Part shown: positions 1 to 8,256 of the stretch, piece by piece
How the letters are laid out: each line of letters opens with the position of its first letter
Position numbering within the stretch: position 1 is the stretch's first letter
From: Encephalitozoon hellem ATCC 50504
Taxonomy: Eukaryota > Microsporidia > Unikaryonidae
Length of the DNA stretch: 64,000 bases
Assembly (NCBI RefSeq): GCF_000277815.2
Contig: NC_018479.1
Span: forward strand, 1 to 64,000
Reading direction: 5' to 3'
The notes under the pieces: model-generated
Told to the model about the DNA's origin: nothing
Database searches by the model: none
What the model saw: only the letters and a program-made list of their open reading frames with translations
Translations under genes and position numbers: made by a program

Positions 1-896
1 TTTTCAACATACTTAGAATCTATCTCCCTTCCATCCTTCCCCAGCATCATCTGCCTAACTATCTCTTCCACAACTTCACACCCGTGCTTAATATATGTAT
101 CTAGAAATAATTTAATGTCAACAATACTGTATTCCATATATCCTCTATCGTTAAGCTCCTCCTCGCTAACTCCTTCCTCCTTAAAATCCTTTCTCATGCA
201 TCCTTCAGCCAACAACCCCAAAAGCTCCTCACCAGAAAGCTTATTATACAGACTCACAGACGCATTGCACACTACACTTTCAGCATAAACTATACGCTTC
301 CACATCTTTAAATTGCAACACTTCTCTCCACGTTTCTTGATCACATTACAAAAATTCTCTCTCTCCTCCCTTTCCTTCTCATCTACATCATCGCCTATCT
401 CACGAATCATTCTATCAGCCTCAGAAATAAGGCACTTTCCAAACACCGTCATCCTTCTCTTTCCCTCATCCCGAACATCGCATTCAAACAATCTATCGTA
501 CACCATCAATAGCACCTCGCTAAGAGTGCTTTTTCCTCTTGCATATACACTCAATGCATCATTCGACACCTTCTGCAGGTGCTTCTTCATCTCCCTTACA
601 AACACAGCCTCAAACACCCCGTCCCCTTCACAACATATATCAAAAGCAGTAAATGACAGCACCATGTCCCCAATACAACCGATAAACTCTTTAACATACA
701 TCTCTTCGTCTCCGCCCCTCCGAACATCCTTGAGCCTCGTGGTCGGTAGTGCAATCGCATTGGTTCCAGAAAAAATTATCGGAAACAGTATACATCCTTC
801 AGACCCTCTTAGTTTGACAACCTTATGGCTTTCTATCGACGAAGAACAGATCATCCACCCAAGTAGAATCATTGCTTGTAGCACTCCAAGCTTCAT
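1..896 (-). CDS. UPF0329/DUF1609-family subtelomeric secreted protein, C-terminus missing
   Basis: I translated this frame by hand: it is open from an ATG at 894-896 down to base 1, so at least 298 codons are present and the 3' end lies outside the window. The N-terminus is a clear signal peptide (MKLGVLQAMILLG...). Around residues 33-75 there is an FPII...NAIALP stretch and a GDEEMYVKEF block. Both match my recollection of the UPF0329/DUF1609 (InterB) family, a multigene family near chromosome ends of Encephalitozoon. Function is unknown. The second half is charged (E, K, R) with scattered cysteines. The family assignment is from memory. The open frame and signal peptide are seen directly. 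Confidence 0.7.
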   Translation of the reverse strand, partial: MKLGVLQAMILLGWMICSSSIESHKVVKLRGSEGCILFPIIFSGTNAIALPTTRLKDVRRGGDEEMYVKEFIGCIGDMVLSFTAFDICCEGDGVFEAVFVREMKKHLQKVSNDALSVYARGKSTLSEVLLMVYDRLFECDVRDEGKRRMTVFGKCLISEADRMIREIGDDVDEKEREERENFCNVIKKRGEKCCNLKMWKRIVYAESVVCNASVSLYNKLSGEELLGLLAEGCMRKDFKEEGVSEEELNDRGYMEYSIVDIKLFLDTYIKHGCEVVEEIVRQMMLGKDGREIDSKYVE

Positions 897-1409
897 GGGC
901 CACACTCCTTTACTCGCCTTAGTGCCTTCTCCTTTCCTCCATTCCCCCAAACATCATTGGCTATACACATCGTTTACAACCTCATCAATCCAGATAATAT
1001 GCAAACACACACCGTACCTTCTTACAACCGATCCCAGTCATACAATAAACCCAGACTATCGATGTCACACACTAATCACTCCACCTCCTACAATGTCCTT
1101 GCCATTAAACCTTTTCAACCATCTTATGAACTTCCTAACCCCATCGCTCGCTTCCCTTCTAAAGCAAACCTTTCAGTTAATCTCCTGACCCTCCACTCAT
1201 CGCCATGTGTCCATCGGGTTCCAATCATTCAACTGCCTAAAAGAGGTATCCAAAGAACACCAGGCATCCACTCTCCTCATACAAAGATGCATGCAGCCTT
1301 CATCGCATCCCACACTCCATCTCACAAGCAAACACCTGCATACTCGCCCAAAAAACACAAGCACTCCATCAATTTATTCAACTACTTCCACAGCACACAC
1401 CCCAATATC
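897..1409. other. Intergenic stretch of about 510 bp without a supported gene
   Basis: The plus strand is C/A-rich and strikingly G-poor, like the neighbouring minus-strand coding sequence. Two overlapping plus-strand open frames here (957-1418 and 1207-1494) have proline-, histidine- and serine-rich low-complexity translations with no family features, so I do not call them. No minus-strand frame of 60 codons or more is open. No tRNA or repeat was recognised. Confidence 0.5.
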
Positions 1410-2258
1410 TCAAAATAAGAATGAGAATGATAAATCAGAGTTGCCCATCTCCATGTACGAGAGTCGCTTCGTGAGTATCCTGCCCAGCATATAGTACCCT
1501 GCTACACTGCACACTATGCACGGTATTATCCTTGCAAACCCTTGGATCTTCCTCAACTTCTTCTTCGAAATCCTTAAACTCTTGACAATCTCATTCTCCA
1601 TGCTATACAGTACCACATGAAGGAACATAAACAGGAAAATATGTCTCACTAGACTATCACTCATATCGTGCTCATAGTTATAGCTCGCAACAAACACCAC
1701 AGTCCAAGCAGCACTCAGTATACTCCCGCAGACATAATTGCTATACTTAAGCTCCATGGCATCCTGCCCATGAAGAATATGTATCAAGGCAACAAAAATC
1801 CCCAGCGGATTCCTACAAAGGTTATTCATAAGCATCCTTGATCCTCCTCTAGAACTAAAGATACTAACTCCAATCGCCTCAATCGCCACCAGATGCAAGG
1901 ACAAGTGCACAACCATTAGACTGCTCTTCCACGAATCTTCCCTCAAATCCACAGCCCTAGCACATAGCTTCAGAAACGTCGAATGAACCAGGTACCCCAG
2001 ATTCACAACCCCAACAGCCTCAATCGCAAAGCCTCCAAACAAATCTGCTAATGGATTCTTGAAGAGCGTTACAAGAACAGTCATAAAAAATAGCAGAATC
2101 CCCACATCCGTTGCCTCAGACGACTCAGACTCCAGCTCTAGGCTAAAACCATGTGGGCACTCAGAGCCCACATCGTATCCCTCCCCATCCTTCGCTTTCC
2201 TCTTAGAACTAAAAACTGTGCTGCACTCTAACACACTCCCTCTGTCGGCTCTATTCAT
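1410..2258 (-). CDS. Hypothetical multi-pass membrane protein
   Basis: A 282-aa protein with a hydrophilic N-terminus (about 48 residues, Ser/Glu-rich) followed by some six or seven hydrophobic segments, for example around residues 50-65, 75-95, 115-135, 150-165, 180-195, 205-220 and 240-255. The ATG is at 2256-2258. I recognise no family. Its place beside a UPF0329-type gene at the GC-rich chromosome flank suggests a lineage-specific membrane protein of the subtelomere-proximal zone. A lipid or solute transporter cannot be excluded, but no motif supports one. It lies tail-on to the low-coding stretch on its left and 116 bp from the convergent end of MAF1 on its right. Confidence 0.6.
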   Translation of the reverse strand: MNRADRGSVLECSTVFSSKRKAKDGEGYDVGSECPHGFSLELESESSEATDVGILLFFMTVLVTLFKNPLADLFGGFAIEAVGVVNLGYLVHSTFLKLCARAVDLREDSWKSSLMVVHLSLHLVAIEAIGVSIFSSRGGSRMLMNNLCRNPLGIFVALIHILHGQDAMELKYSNYVCGSILSAAWTVVFVASYNYEHDMSDSLVRHIFLFMFLHVVLYSMENEIVKSLRISKKKLRKIQGFARIIPCIVCSVAGYYMLGRILTKRLSYMEMGNSDLSFSFLF

Positions 2259-2374
2259 ATCCTATGGGCATCTATCATACATACATATTTGCATCCCGCC
2301 ACATAAATTGTGCACAGAAACCTATTCACACACACACATCTAGACTCAAACTATTTAATACATCCATATTTACA

Positions 2375-2863
2375 CTAGTTCCTGTTCATAAACGCATTCA
2401 GCATCACCACCCTCTTCTGCCTCTTGTTGAAAAACAGAAACGAAAAGTACCAGAAGCAGTCCTCAAAGGGCCCCATCCTGTTCTCATACGAAAATATCAT
2501 GCACTCACTCAGGTCAACAGACTTGTGGAGAATCACCTCAAGAAACCCCACAAACTCCTTCACATCAGAGTTGTTCTTGTGCACAGTGCTTATCGAGTAC
2601 GCAACCTCGTTCACAACCTCCCCCATCGACTTCCGCGAAAAAGACCTCCACGACTCCCCAGAGAAGTCATAGTCCGGAAACCGCAGCTCAAGTGCAGACA
2701 CAAGATACCTGAGCGGCTTCTCCACATGCATCTCCATCCTCTGCTTCCTGCTCGACTTGCAGGAGTATGCCTCCATCTCGATGTTCAGAAGAGGGTTGAG
2801 GTCCTGAAGCTTCTGGAAGAGTTTGTTTGTTTTCGATATGCAGCTCAACTCCAAATACCTCAT
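2375..2863 (-). CDS. MAF1: Maf1, repressor of RNA polymerase III
   Basis: Maf1 binds RNA polymerase III and represses tRNA and 5S transcription under stress. The 162-aa frame carries the Maf1 signature blocks in order: an N-terminal MRYLEL motif, IEAYSCK near residue 30, the FPDYDFS block in mid-protein, an SECMIFSY block, and a C-terminal WYFSFLFFNKRQKRVV. It is much shorter than yeast Maf1 because the variable linker between the first two blocks is reduced. The frame is open further upstream (to a TTG at 3022), but the ATG at 2861-2863 places the conserved MRYLEL at the N-terminus. It is divergent from LSM3, with about 98 bp between the starts. Confidence 0.9.
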   Translation of the reverse strand: MRYLELSCISKTNKLFQKLQDLNPLLNIEMEAYSCKSSRKQRMEMHVEKPLRYLVSALELRFPDYDFSGESWRSFSRKSMGEVVNEVAYSISTVHKNNSDVKEFVGFLEVILHKSVDLSECMIFSYENRMGPFEDCFWYFSFLFFNKRQKRVVMLNAFMNRN

Positions 2864-2961
2864 AAAGGGCTGCACACTCCCCCCATAAATCCAGAAACCT
2901 CCGTCCACAGCCTCCTCACACATCCCCAATAACAAAATTTTCCAGAGGCCCCACGACTTCC

Positions 2962-3168
2962 ATGCTCGACCCGTTCTGCTTCCTGAAGATGTACTTGAAC
3001 GAGAGGGTCGAAATAAAGACAAAGAGCGGAGAGGTCTATGCAGGAATCCTCGAGGGGTTCGACGAGCACATAAACCTCATGCTGACACACTCGTCCGTAG
3101 AGGGCTCCCACAGCAAGGTCCTCTTTCTGAGGGGGGAAAACATCCTCTTTGTCGCCGCCCCTCCCTGA
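2962..3168 (+). CDS. LSM3: LSm3-like U6 snRNP / mRNA-decay Sm protein
   Basis: At 68 aa this is a bare Sm fold. Sm1 motif: LNERVEIKTKSGEVYAGILEGFDEHINLML. Sm2 motif: LFLRGENILFVAAPP. The Sm2 ending (LFVRG...VAPP in other eukaryotes) and the LDP...L.ERV start point to LSm3 rather than LSm6 or SmG. LSm proteins form the LSm2-8 ring on U6 snRNA or the LSm1-7 decay ring. Presence of an LSm paralogue fits the spliceosomal genes PRP31 and U1-C elsewhere in the window. Exact LSm number is an inference from the C-terminal motif. Confidence 0.75.
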   Translation: MLDPFCFLKMYLNERVEIKTKSGEVYAGILEGFDEHINLMLTHSSVEGSHSKVLFLRGENILFVAAPP

Positions 3169-3266
3169 CCCAAGCCAATAAATGTCCTTTGCCAGACACG
3201 CATATTCCACCCCTCGCTCCCCAAGCACGATTTTTGCGTTCAAATCTTTTTGCATCAGAAGCCCTA

Positions 3267-3635
3267 ATGAAGATCGAGGCATCAGATCTCAGGCAGCTGG
3301 ATGTTGAGCAGCTTGAGGAGAAGGCTAACGAGGTCAAGGCAGAGCTGGCGCGCCTCCGCCAGAAGAAGAACAGCGGAGACGTCGGCAAGGACGACATCAG
3401 GACAGCCAGGAAGAACTTGGCACGCATCCTCACCGTCAGACGCGAGAAGATTCTCCAGGAGGTCGTCGAGAAGTACAGGGGAACCCCGGTCCACAAGCTT
3501 CCGAAGGTCCTTAGGCCCAAGCTCAACAGGGCCAAGAGACAGGCCCTCACAAAGGACCAGCTCAAAAGAAAGACAGGGAGGCAAAGAGCAAGAGAAAGTA
3601 AGTTCCCAAAGGTTATATTTGCTTACAACGAATAA
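3267..3635 (+). CDS. RPL35: 60S ribosomal protein L35 (uL29)
   Basis: A 122-aa protein starting MKIEASDLRQL, the usual length and start of eukaryotic L35. The N-terminal helical hairpin contains LRQKKNSG; the conserved IRTARKNLARILTVRREK and YRGTPVHKLPKVLRPK follow, then the C-terminal ALTKDQLKRKTGRQRAR. The frame is open 26 codons upstream, but the ATG at 3267 gives the conserved N-terminus and sits just after GCCCTA, the CCC-type signal seen before many starts here. No intron is needed to obtain a full-length protein. Confidence 0.95.
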   Translation: MKIEASDLRQLDVEQLEEKANEVKAELARLRQKKNSGDVGKDDIRTARKNLARILTVRREKILQEVVEKYRGTPVHKLPKVLRPKLNRAKRQALTKDQLKRKTGRQRARESKFPKVIFAYNE

Positions 3636-3653
3636 ATTATACTGTTCTACGTC

Positions 3654-4625
3654 TCATCCTATCCGAGTCCAGGCAAGTGAAGAGAGATACCACCCTCCAT
3701 CCTCACACCCCGCACCATTCACAAACCTCCCCCGAATGAGAAACACATGTCTATCGCCCCCGACACACATCCTATCCCCAGTTGCAATCTCAGCCTCAAA
3801 CTCGCACTCAAACATCCCCTTTGCCACACTCCCAGACGTCGAGGTATTCCTGATGTCCGTCGTCCACACATCTCTTCCTCCTCCCACCTCAAGGGCCAGA
3901 TTCTTCAAGTCCTCCATCCCTTCTTCTGTGCACAGCCCACTCACCGGCTCGGACCCCAGACCTCTAAGTATCTCCCCCACACACCTGTTCTCAATCTCCT
4001 CTATGGCCCTCTCGTCAGAGGACAGACGGGACTTAACCACAGAGCAGAGCCTCCATATCCTCTTCATCACACTTCCCCTGTACTCAACCAGCCCCCCTCT
4101 CTTCCTCAAACACTCCCCACTCCCATCCTTGGCTGCCACAGACGGCCCAGAACTCCTCACCCCTCCGTAGTACTGCGGAATCCTGAACACCATGTCCAAT
4201 CTCCTCTGGAACTCCCTTCGCCGGCACAGTAGGCCTCCTCCGGCCCTAAGCGCAATCCCAATCGAGGCATCAGAGGCCCTCATCACGCTGCTCGACACCT
4301 CCATCATCCTCCTTCCAACCCTGAACAGACGCGTGTCTTCAACAGCATCCCTGCATCCCATCCACCCCCTTGCCATCCTCTCACAGGCCCCCTTCAGCTC
4401 CTCGCTCCCATCAAACTCTCTCCAGAGATTCCGCCCAAACACTGAGGCCCAGCTCCTTGCCGCCCTCCACAGTCGTCCCATTTCTAGGGCCCACCCCTCC
4501 GCGCCACTAAACCACTCGCCTGACAGGCCCGGGCCGCAGAACGAGTGGTCAGAAGCGCCAGCAGGTGTCCAATGAGCCTCTGCAGCACACATCAAACAAG
4601 CTATTAAGTGCATCCCGGCATCCAT
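3654..4625 (-). CDS. Hypothetical secreted protein, GC-rich
   Basis: A 323-aa protein with a short hydrophobic N-terminus ending in a plausible signal-peptidase site (MHLIACLMCAAEAHW). Two start ATGs are possible, codon 1 and codon 5; codon 5 is preceded by GGG. The body is rich in Gly, Arg and Ser, with paired arginines, an acidic patch and about ten cysteines. I recognise no domain. Codon use is strongly GC-biased compared with the genes beyond 9.5 kb. It may be a fast-evolving, lineage-specific exported or spore-wall-related protein, which is inference from the signal peptide only. It converges on RPL35 and diverges from the tiny gene at 4634. Confidence 0.55.
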   Translation of the reverse strand: MDAGMHLIACLMCAAEAHWTPAGASDHSFCGPGLSGEWFSGAEGWALEMGRLWRAARSWASVFGRNLWREFDGSEELKGACERMARGWMGCRDAVEDTRLFRVGRRMMEVSSSVMRASDASIGIALRAGGGLLCRRREFQRRLDMVFRIPQYYGGVRSSGPSVAAKDGSGECLRKRGGLVEYRGSVMKRIWRLCSVVKSRLSSDERAIEEIENRCVGEILRGLGSEPVSGLCTEEGMEDLKNLALEVGGGRDVWTTDIRNTSTSGSVAKGMFECEFEAEIATGDRMCVGGDRHVFLIRGRFVNGAGCEDGGWYLSSLAWTRIG

Positions 4626-4633
4626 CCTACAGA

Positions 4634-4837
4634 ATGGTGCTTTTCCCCAGCATTGACGGAAGCAGCATGATCACGGCTCTCCACACGCTTTCGATAGGCC
4701 TCCTGGTCTCTGTGGTTGTGATCGCAGCGGTAAAAACCTTCCCAAGGCTGATGAGCGGAAGGAAGGCCAGGAGCGACGGAACGGTGGAGGAGAGGATAGA
4801 CAAGTCGTTTACCAAGACAGAGTCAAAAATTAAATAA
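4634..4837 (+). CDS. Small single-pass membrane protein
   Basis: A 67-aa frame from the ATG at 4634. The N-terminus is short and polar, one clear transmembrane helix covers about residues 13-34 (LHTLSIGLLVSVVVIAAV), and a basic Lys/Arg/Thr-rich tail follows, a type III/tail-anchored-like layout. The stop codon is embedded in AAATTAAATAAA, resembling the polyadenylation context of other genes here. The start is only 8 bp from the start of the divergent gene 3654-4625. No family recognised; small ER- or mitosome-membrane subunits have this shape, but no motif supports a specific one. Confidence 0.5.
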   Translation: MVLFPSIDGSSMITALHTLSIGLLVSVVVIAAVKTFPRLMSGRKARSDGTVEERIDKSFTKTESKIK

Positions 4838-5085
4838 ACTTAGCTTTGGCCTCGATAGGATCTTCATAGAGAAAATAATGCATCGAACTGCAGTAGTGCT
4901 AAGACATATGATTAAATAACTATTTCAAAGGAAACTTCATTATTTACGTAGTAACTTTCTGATATCTCACTTTATACTATTTTATAATATTATTTTATTT
5001 CTGCTTGTGCATTCTTATAATCTGTAAAAAATAATTCTATTTGTGAAATTCAAGCATGTCTTTTTAAGTTTGACAGGCTTTAATC

Positions 5086-5724
5086 TTATAGAGTCTCTGT
5101 TCTGAGGACTTCTGCTCTTGGCATTTTCTCAAGCTCCTTGTTCAGCCATCTGAATGCATCGATTATCTCTCTTCCATTCTCGTCGTTGGCAGACGTCATC
5201 GACCCTGCTTGGAGAACGCTGATGGGCACAATCAGCGACGGTCCGCTGTACTTCTCGAGGTTGAACTCGTTTCTGATGTTCTTTATCACCTCGCCTCTCT
5301 CGTGCTCTCTGAGCAGGTCAATCTTGTTTGCAAGTACCAGCAGCGGCCTTGGGCTGCTCAGGATGTTCAGTATCCTCCACAGCTCTTCGCTTGACTTTCC
5401 GAATCTTTGTGGGTCTGCACAGTCCACCATGTATATGATTCCGCTTCCATCGTTTATGTACTGGTGCCAGAATCTCATGAACGAGTTCTGTCCTCCGATG
5501 TCCCACACTTGGAACTTCATATTCCCGAGGTTGACGTTTTCACAGTTGAATCCGAGCGTCGGAACTGTTTGGTGCACCTCTCCAGTTTGCAGATACAGCA
5601 GGAGTGTCGTCTTCCCTGCCCCGTCAAGCCCTATCATCGTTATCGATCGCTCCGTTCCTCCAGAAAATATCCCTCGCAGCTTTGTATACAGTATATTGTT
5701 TACTTTGGAAATCACTCCTCCCAT
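5086..5724 (-). CDS. ARF/ARL-family small GTPase
   Basis: 212 aa. An N-terminal MGG offers Gly2 for myristoylation. P-loop GLDGAGKTT at 32-40, switch II WDIGGQ at 74-79, NKID at 133-136, and a G5-like SVLQAGS near 182. The ARF-type PTLGFN switch I is present. The N-terminus is about 13 residues longer than in Arf1, and an insert near the end precedes the usual C-terminal FRWL helix. ARF/ARL proteins recruit coats and effectors to Golgi and endosomal membranes. The longer N-terminus and GAG in the P-loop suggest an ARL rather than Arf1 itself, but I cannot fix the subfamily. Confidence 0.85.
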   Translation of the reverse strand: MGGVISKVNNILYTKLRGIFSGGTERSITMIGLDGAGKTTLLLYLQTGEVHQTVPTLGFNCENVNLGNMKFQVWDIGGQNSFMRFWHQYINDGSGIIYMVDCADPQRFGKSSEELWRILNILSSPRPLLVLANKIDLLREHERGEVIKNIRNEFNLEKYSGPSLIVPISVLQAGSMTSANDENGREIIDAFRWLNKELEKMPRAEVLRTETL

Positions 5725-5892
5725 TGTTTACCCCCTGGTGTTTTTGTTTTTTATATACCCTGTTTCAGCTCCGGCAATGCTGTATTCCGTGGCACCCCAA
5801 GGCTAGCCACAGAGGAAAGATCAAACAAATTCAACACAGATTCTCGGAATGAAACAAGGAATCAATATAAGAGAGGCAGGCAGAGACGCCGT

Positions 5893-7050
5893 ATGAGAGG
5901 TGCAATGTCAGCATTGTTTATTGCCTCCAGGGCCGTATGTGATGTGATAAGGCTTGTTCCAAAGTGCGATCCCACGTGCATGAAGGGAAGGCTGTTGGCG
6001 TCATATTACTCAGGGCCCATGGCCATATCTCCTGTATATGTTTCTTCCAAGAGCTCTGCACCGCCAAGGGCCCCCATGGTTGTCAAGTCCACTGTGAGAA
6101 GCCCTGACATTCCAAAAAAAAGCACCTCTGCTCGTGCTGCAAGGATTCCCAATGTCATAAGAACAACTGTGACAACCACTGTTCTGAAGACTGTCTCTGC
6201 GGAGATGCCTCGGAGTCTACAGCCACCTATTGTGGTGATGCAACCTAGATATGTGATGCAGCCTGTTCCCGTGGCTCTAAGCCCAATGAGTGTGGGTGGG
6301 GCGCCCAGGCAGAGTGCAAGGCCTTCTCCCCCACGCCTCCCTGTGCAGCAGCAGGGAGCTGGGACGGAAGCAATCAACAGGATAGGGAAGAGGATAAATC
6401 TGATCTACACGATGCTAACCACACTAAAGCAAAAATACCTGCAGATGGCTCCGCAGAGGCCGCAGAGGATTGTGGTGGTTGCACCTGTCACAACGATGAC
6501 TGTGCTCAAAACAGTGTCCATAACACCACCTCAAATACCTACCATTCCTGTCATTGCGCAGCCTGCAACAATAGTTACTCCGGCGAAGCCTGCCCCACAG
6601 CCTCTCCAAACAGTGAAGGGTCTGGAAGCACCCGGATCCACTAGTACGATCTGTGTGACTCCTCCGCAGAGCATCAGGGATGGCAATAAGGCTGCCAAGT
6701 CCAGCAGAAGTGTTGAGCCTGCTAAGAAGGCTGAATCCCGCAAGAGCGATAAGGCCCATAAGAATACCAAGTCTCGGAAGGCGGATTCGGAGGAAAGCGA
6801 CAGCTCACGGGAAAGCTCCTCGTCCTCTGAGAAGGAGAAGCCGCTGTACATGCTGAAAACAGGGAGGCTTGGGAGAAGGAGGCCGAAGAAGAGAGATTCG
6901 TTTATTGATTGCTACTTGAGGGGGAATCCATCTGAGTGTAATGCAGAGAATTCTGAGAGGGAGCCGGACATAGGTGATGCTGTTATCTACAAGAACGACT
7001 TTGACAGTGACGATGAAATTATATATCTCAGTGATCTATTGGGGAGATGA
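5893..7050 (+). CDS. Hypothetical Pro/Thr/Ser-rich protein with internal repeat
   Basis: 385 aa from the ATG at 5893 (a second ATG follows at 5905); the same frame is open further upstream only as the antisense shadow of the GTPase gene. The N-terminal 20 residues are mildly hydrophobic. The central region is rich in Pro, Val, Thr and Gln and contains two copies of a TT.TVLKTVS element (about residues 95-104 and 200-208). Next comes a basic Ser/Lys-rich stretch, a poly-Ser/Glu segment, and an acidic C-terminus ending in DDEIIYLSDLLGR. No known domain. A low-complexity surface or polar-tube/spore-wall role, or a nuclear regulator using the acidic tail, are both possible; nothing decides. Confidence 0.6.
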   Translation: MRGAMSALFIASRAVCDVIRLVPKCDPTCMKGRLLASYYSGPMAISPVYVSSKSSAPPRAPMVVKSTVRSPDIPKKSTSARAARIPNVIRTTVTTTVLKTVSAEMPRSLQPPIVVMQPRYVMQPVPVALSPMSVGGAPRQSARPSPPRLPVQQQGAGTEAINRIGKRINLIYTMLTTLKQKYLQMAPQRPQRIVVVAPVTTMTVLKTVSITPPQIPTIPVIAQPATIVTPAKPAPQPLQTVKGLEAPGSTSTICVTPPQSIRDGNKAAKSSRSVEPAKKAESRKSDKAHKNTKSRKADSEESDSSRESSSSSEKEKPLYMLKTGRLGRRRPKKRDSFIDCYLRGNPSECNAENSEREPDIGDAVIYKNDFDSDDEIIYLSDLLGR

Positions 7051-7084
7051 TGGGCAACCCGTGTTGTTATTAAAGACATGTTTT

Positions 7085-8140
7085 CTATGTGTCATCTCTA
7101 TGCGGCCTCAGATCGTCGAAGAACTGGTGGCTTAGGGCATCTGGTGCAGTGATTCTAGACGAGGAGCAAAGGTCAAGCATTCTGTAGAGCAGGTCGTATC
7201 CTTCTGCACCCACCTCTGCCCACGGGTTGAGCGACTCCACAATCCTTTCAAACGGAATCCTTTCCTCCGGAATTGTGTCTATGTTTGACCTCCATATTCT
7301 TCCGTAGAATCTTGCGGCCTTTCTCATTTCTGCATGTCCAAAGATCGTTGCAATCTCGACAATGGAATCGACGTCGTCCGACGAGTAGAAGAACGGATAC
7401 TGTGCAGTCAGAATTGTTAGGAAGATCACGCCGACCGACCACATGTCTATGGCCCTTGTTTGCCTCTGGTGGCGGAACAGGACCTCGGGTGCTCTAAACC
7501 CTCGTGTCCCGGCCCTCGGCGCCTTCATCTGTGGCCTTCCGTCTCTCTCGTAGTATCCCGGAGGTTTGGTCTTCGACACGATGGAATTGAAAAAAAGCAG
7601 CGGCGTCGAGGGCTTGCTGCTGTCCTCTCTTCCCTGCTCTTCCTTGCACTCTTCATACTGCGCCAGCCCGAAGTCTATGAGCATTCCTTTTCCAGCCTCT
7701 TTGTTATAGAGGAAGTTGCCGGGCTTCAGGTCTCTGTGTATTATTCCGTTGCTGTGCACATGCTCCACTGCCACCAGCAGGTTGTACAGGTATTGCTTGA
7801 CATCTTTTATGCTTGCATTTGAGATGAACTCTCTGAAGTCGATGGGCTTGAAGTATGGCAGCACAGCAACCACCTGGTCCTCGTTCCGGAAGACTCCGAG
7901 AAGCCCCATGCAGTTTCGCTTTCCTCCAAGGGCCTTCAGAAACGTCAGCTCCTCCAAGACCCTGGAAGGCGAGCTAGTTCTTGTTATTGCCTTCAGGGCC
8001 ACATACCTGCCGGACTCTGCGTCCAAGGCTTTGTACACAATGCTGAACGACCCCTCTCCTATCTTCTCCATGGGAGTGTACCTCTGCATGATGAAGGATA
8101 TGTGCTTGAGATCAGATTCCAGGATCCTCTCCTCCTCCAT
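7085..8140 (-). CDS. CDC7: Cdc7-like (DDK) Ser/Thr protein kinase
   Basis: Cdc7 phosphorylates the MCM helicase to fire replication origins. The 351-aa protein is a nearly bare kinase domain: glycine loop GEGSFS at 28-33, Lys50 in VALK, HRDLKPGN at 135-142, DFG at 156-158, then an insert of about 50 residues before the activation segment. RAGTRGFRAPEVLFRH and IDMWSVGVIFL follow. The insert after DFG and the GTRGFRAPEV motif are typical of Cdc7. It lacks the large kinase inserts of fungal and animal Cdc7, in keeping with microsporidian compaction. The Dbf4 partner is not in this window. The ATG at 8138-8140 is about 80 bp from the divergent Rpt3 gene. Confidence 0.88.
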   Translation of the reverse strand: MEEERILESDLKHISFIMQRYTPMEKIGEGSFSIVYKALDAESGRYVALKAITRTSSPSRVLEELTFLKALGGKRNCMGLLGVFRNEDQVVAVLPYFKPIDFREFISNASIKDVKQYLYNLLVAVEHVHSNGIIHRDLKPGNFLYNKEAGKGMLIDFGLAQYEECKEEQGREDSSKPSTPLLFFNSIVSKTKPPGYYERDGRPQMKAPRAGTRGFRAPEVLFRHQRQTRAIDMWSVGVIFLTILTAQYPFFYSSDDVDSIVEIATIFGHAEMRKAARFYGRIWRSNIDTIPEERIPFERIVESLNPWAEVGAEGYDLLYRMLDLCSSSRITAPDALSHQFFDDLRPHRDDT

Positions 8141-8256
8141 TCACCCTTTCTGGGTTTTTTATTTTAAGACGAGTCCTGTGCAGTGCCTAGACGATGCCAG
8201 GACGCCATGGAGGATGAAAAGAAATGGTGATAAATGATGGGGTGGGTAGCCCTTTA

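Noticed and set aside
313..1494. Long plus-strand open frames (313-1188, 957-1418, 1207-1494).
   Set aside because: The first is antisense to the signal-peptide gene I read on the minus strand (1-896). The others are Pro/His/Ser-rich low-complexity translations with no start context or homology and arise from G-poor composition.
5407..5892. Upstream extension of the repeat-protein frame.
   Set aside because: This part is antisense to the ARF-like GTPase gene and has no protein-like features.
6246..6641. A cysteine-rich +1 frame inside the repeat protein gene, open for about 130 codons.
   Set aside because: It has no ATG and no conserved motif. The Cys codons (TGN) are a by-product of Val/Met/Leu codons in the real frame; the main frame is open for 385 codons with a coherent C-terminus.
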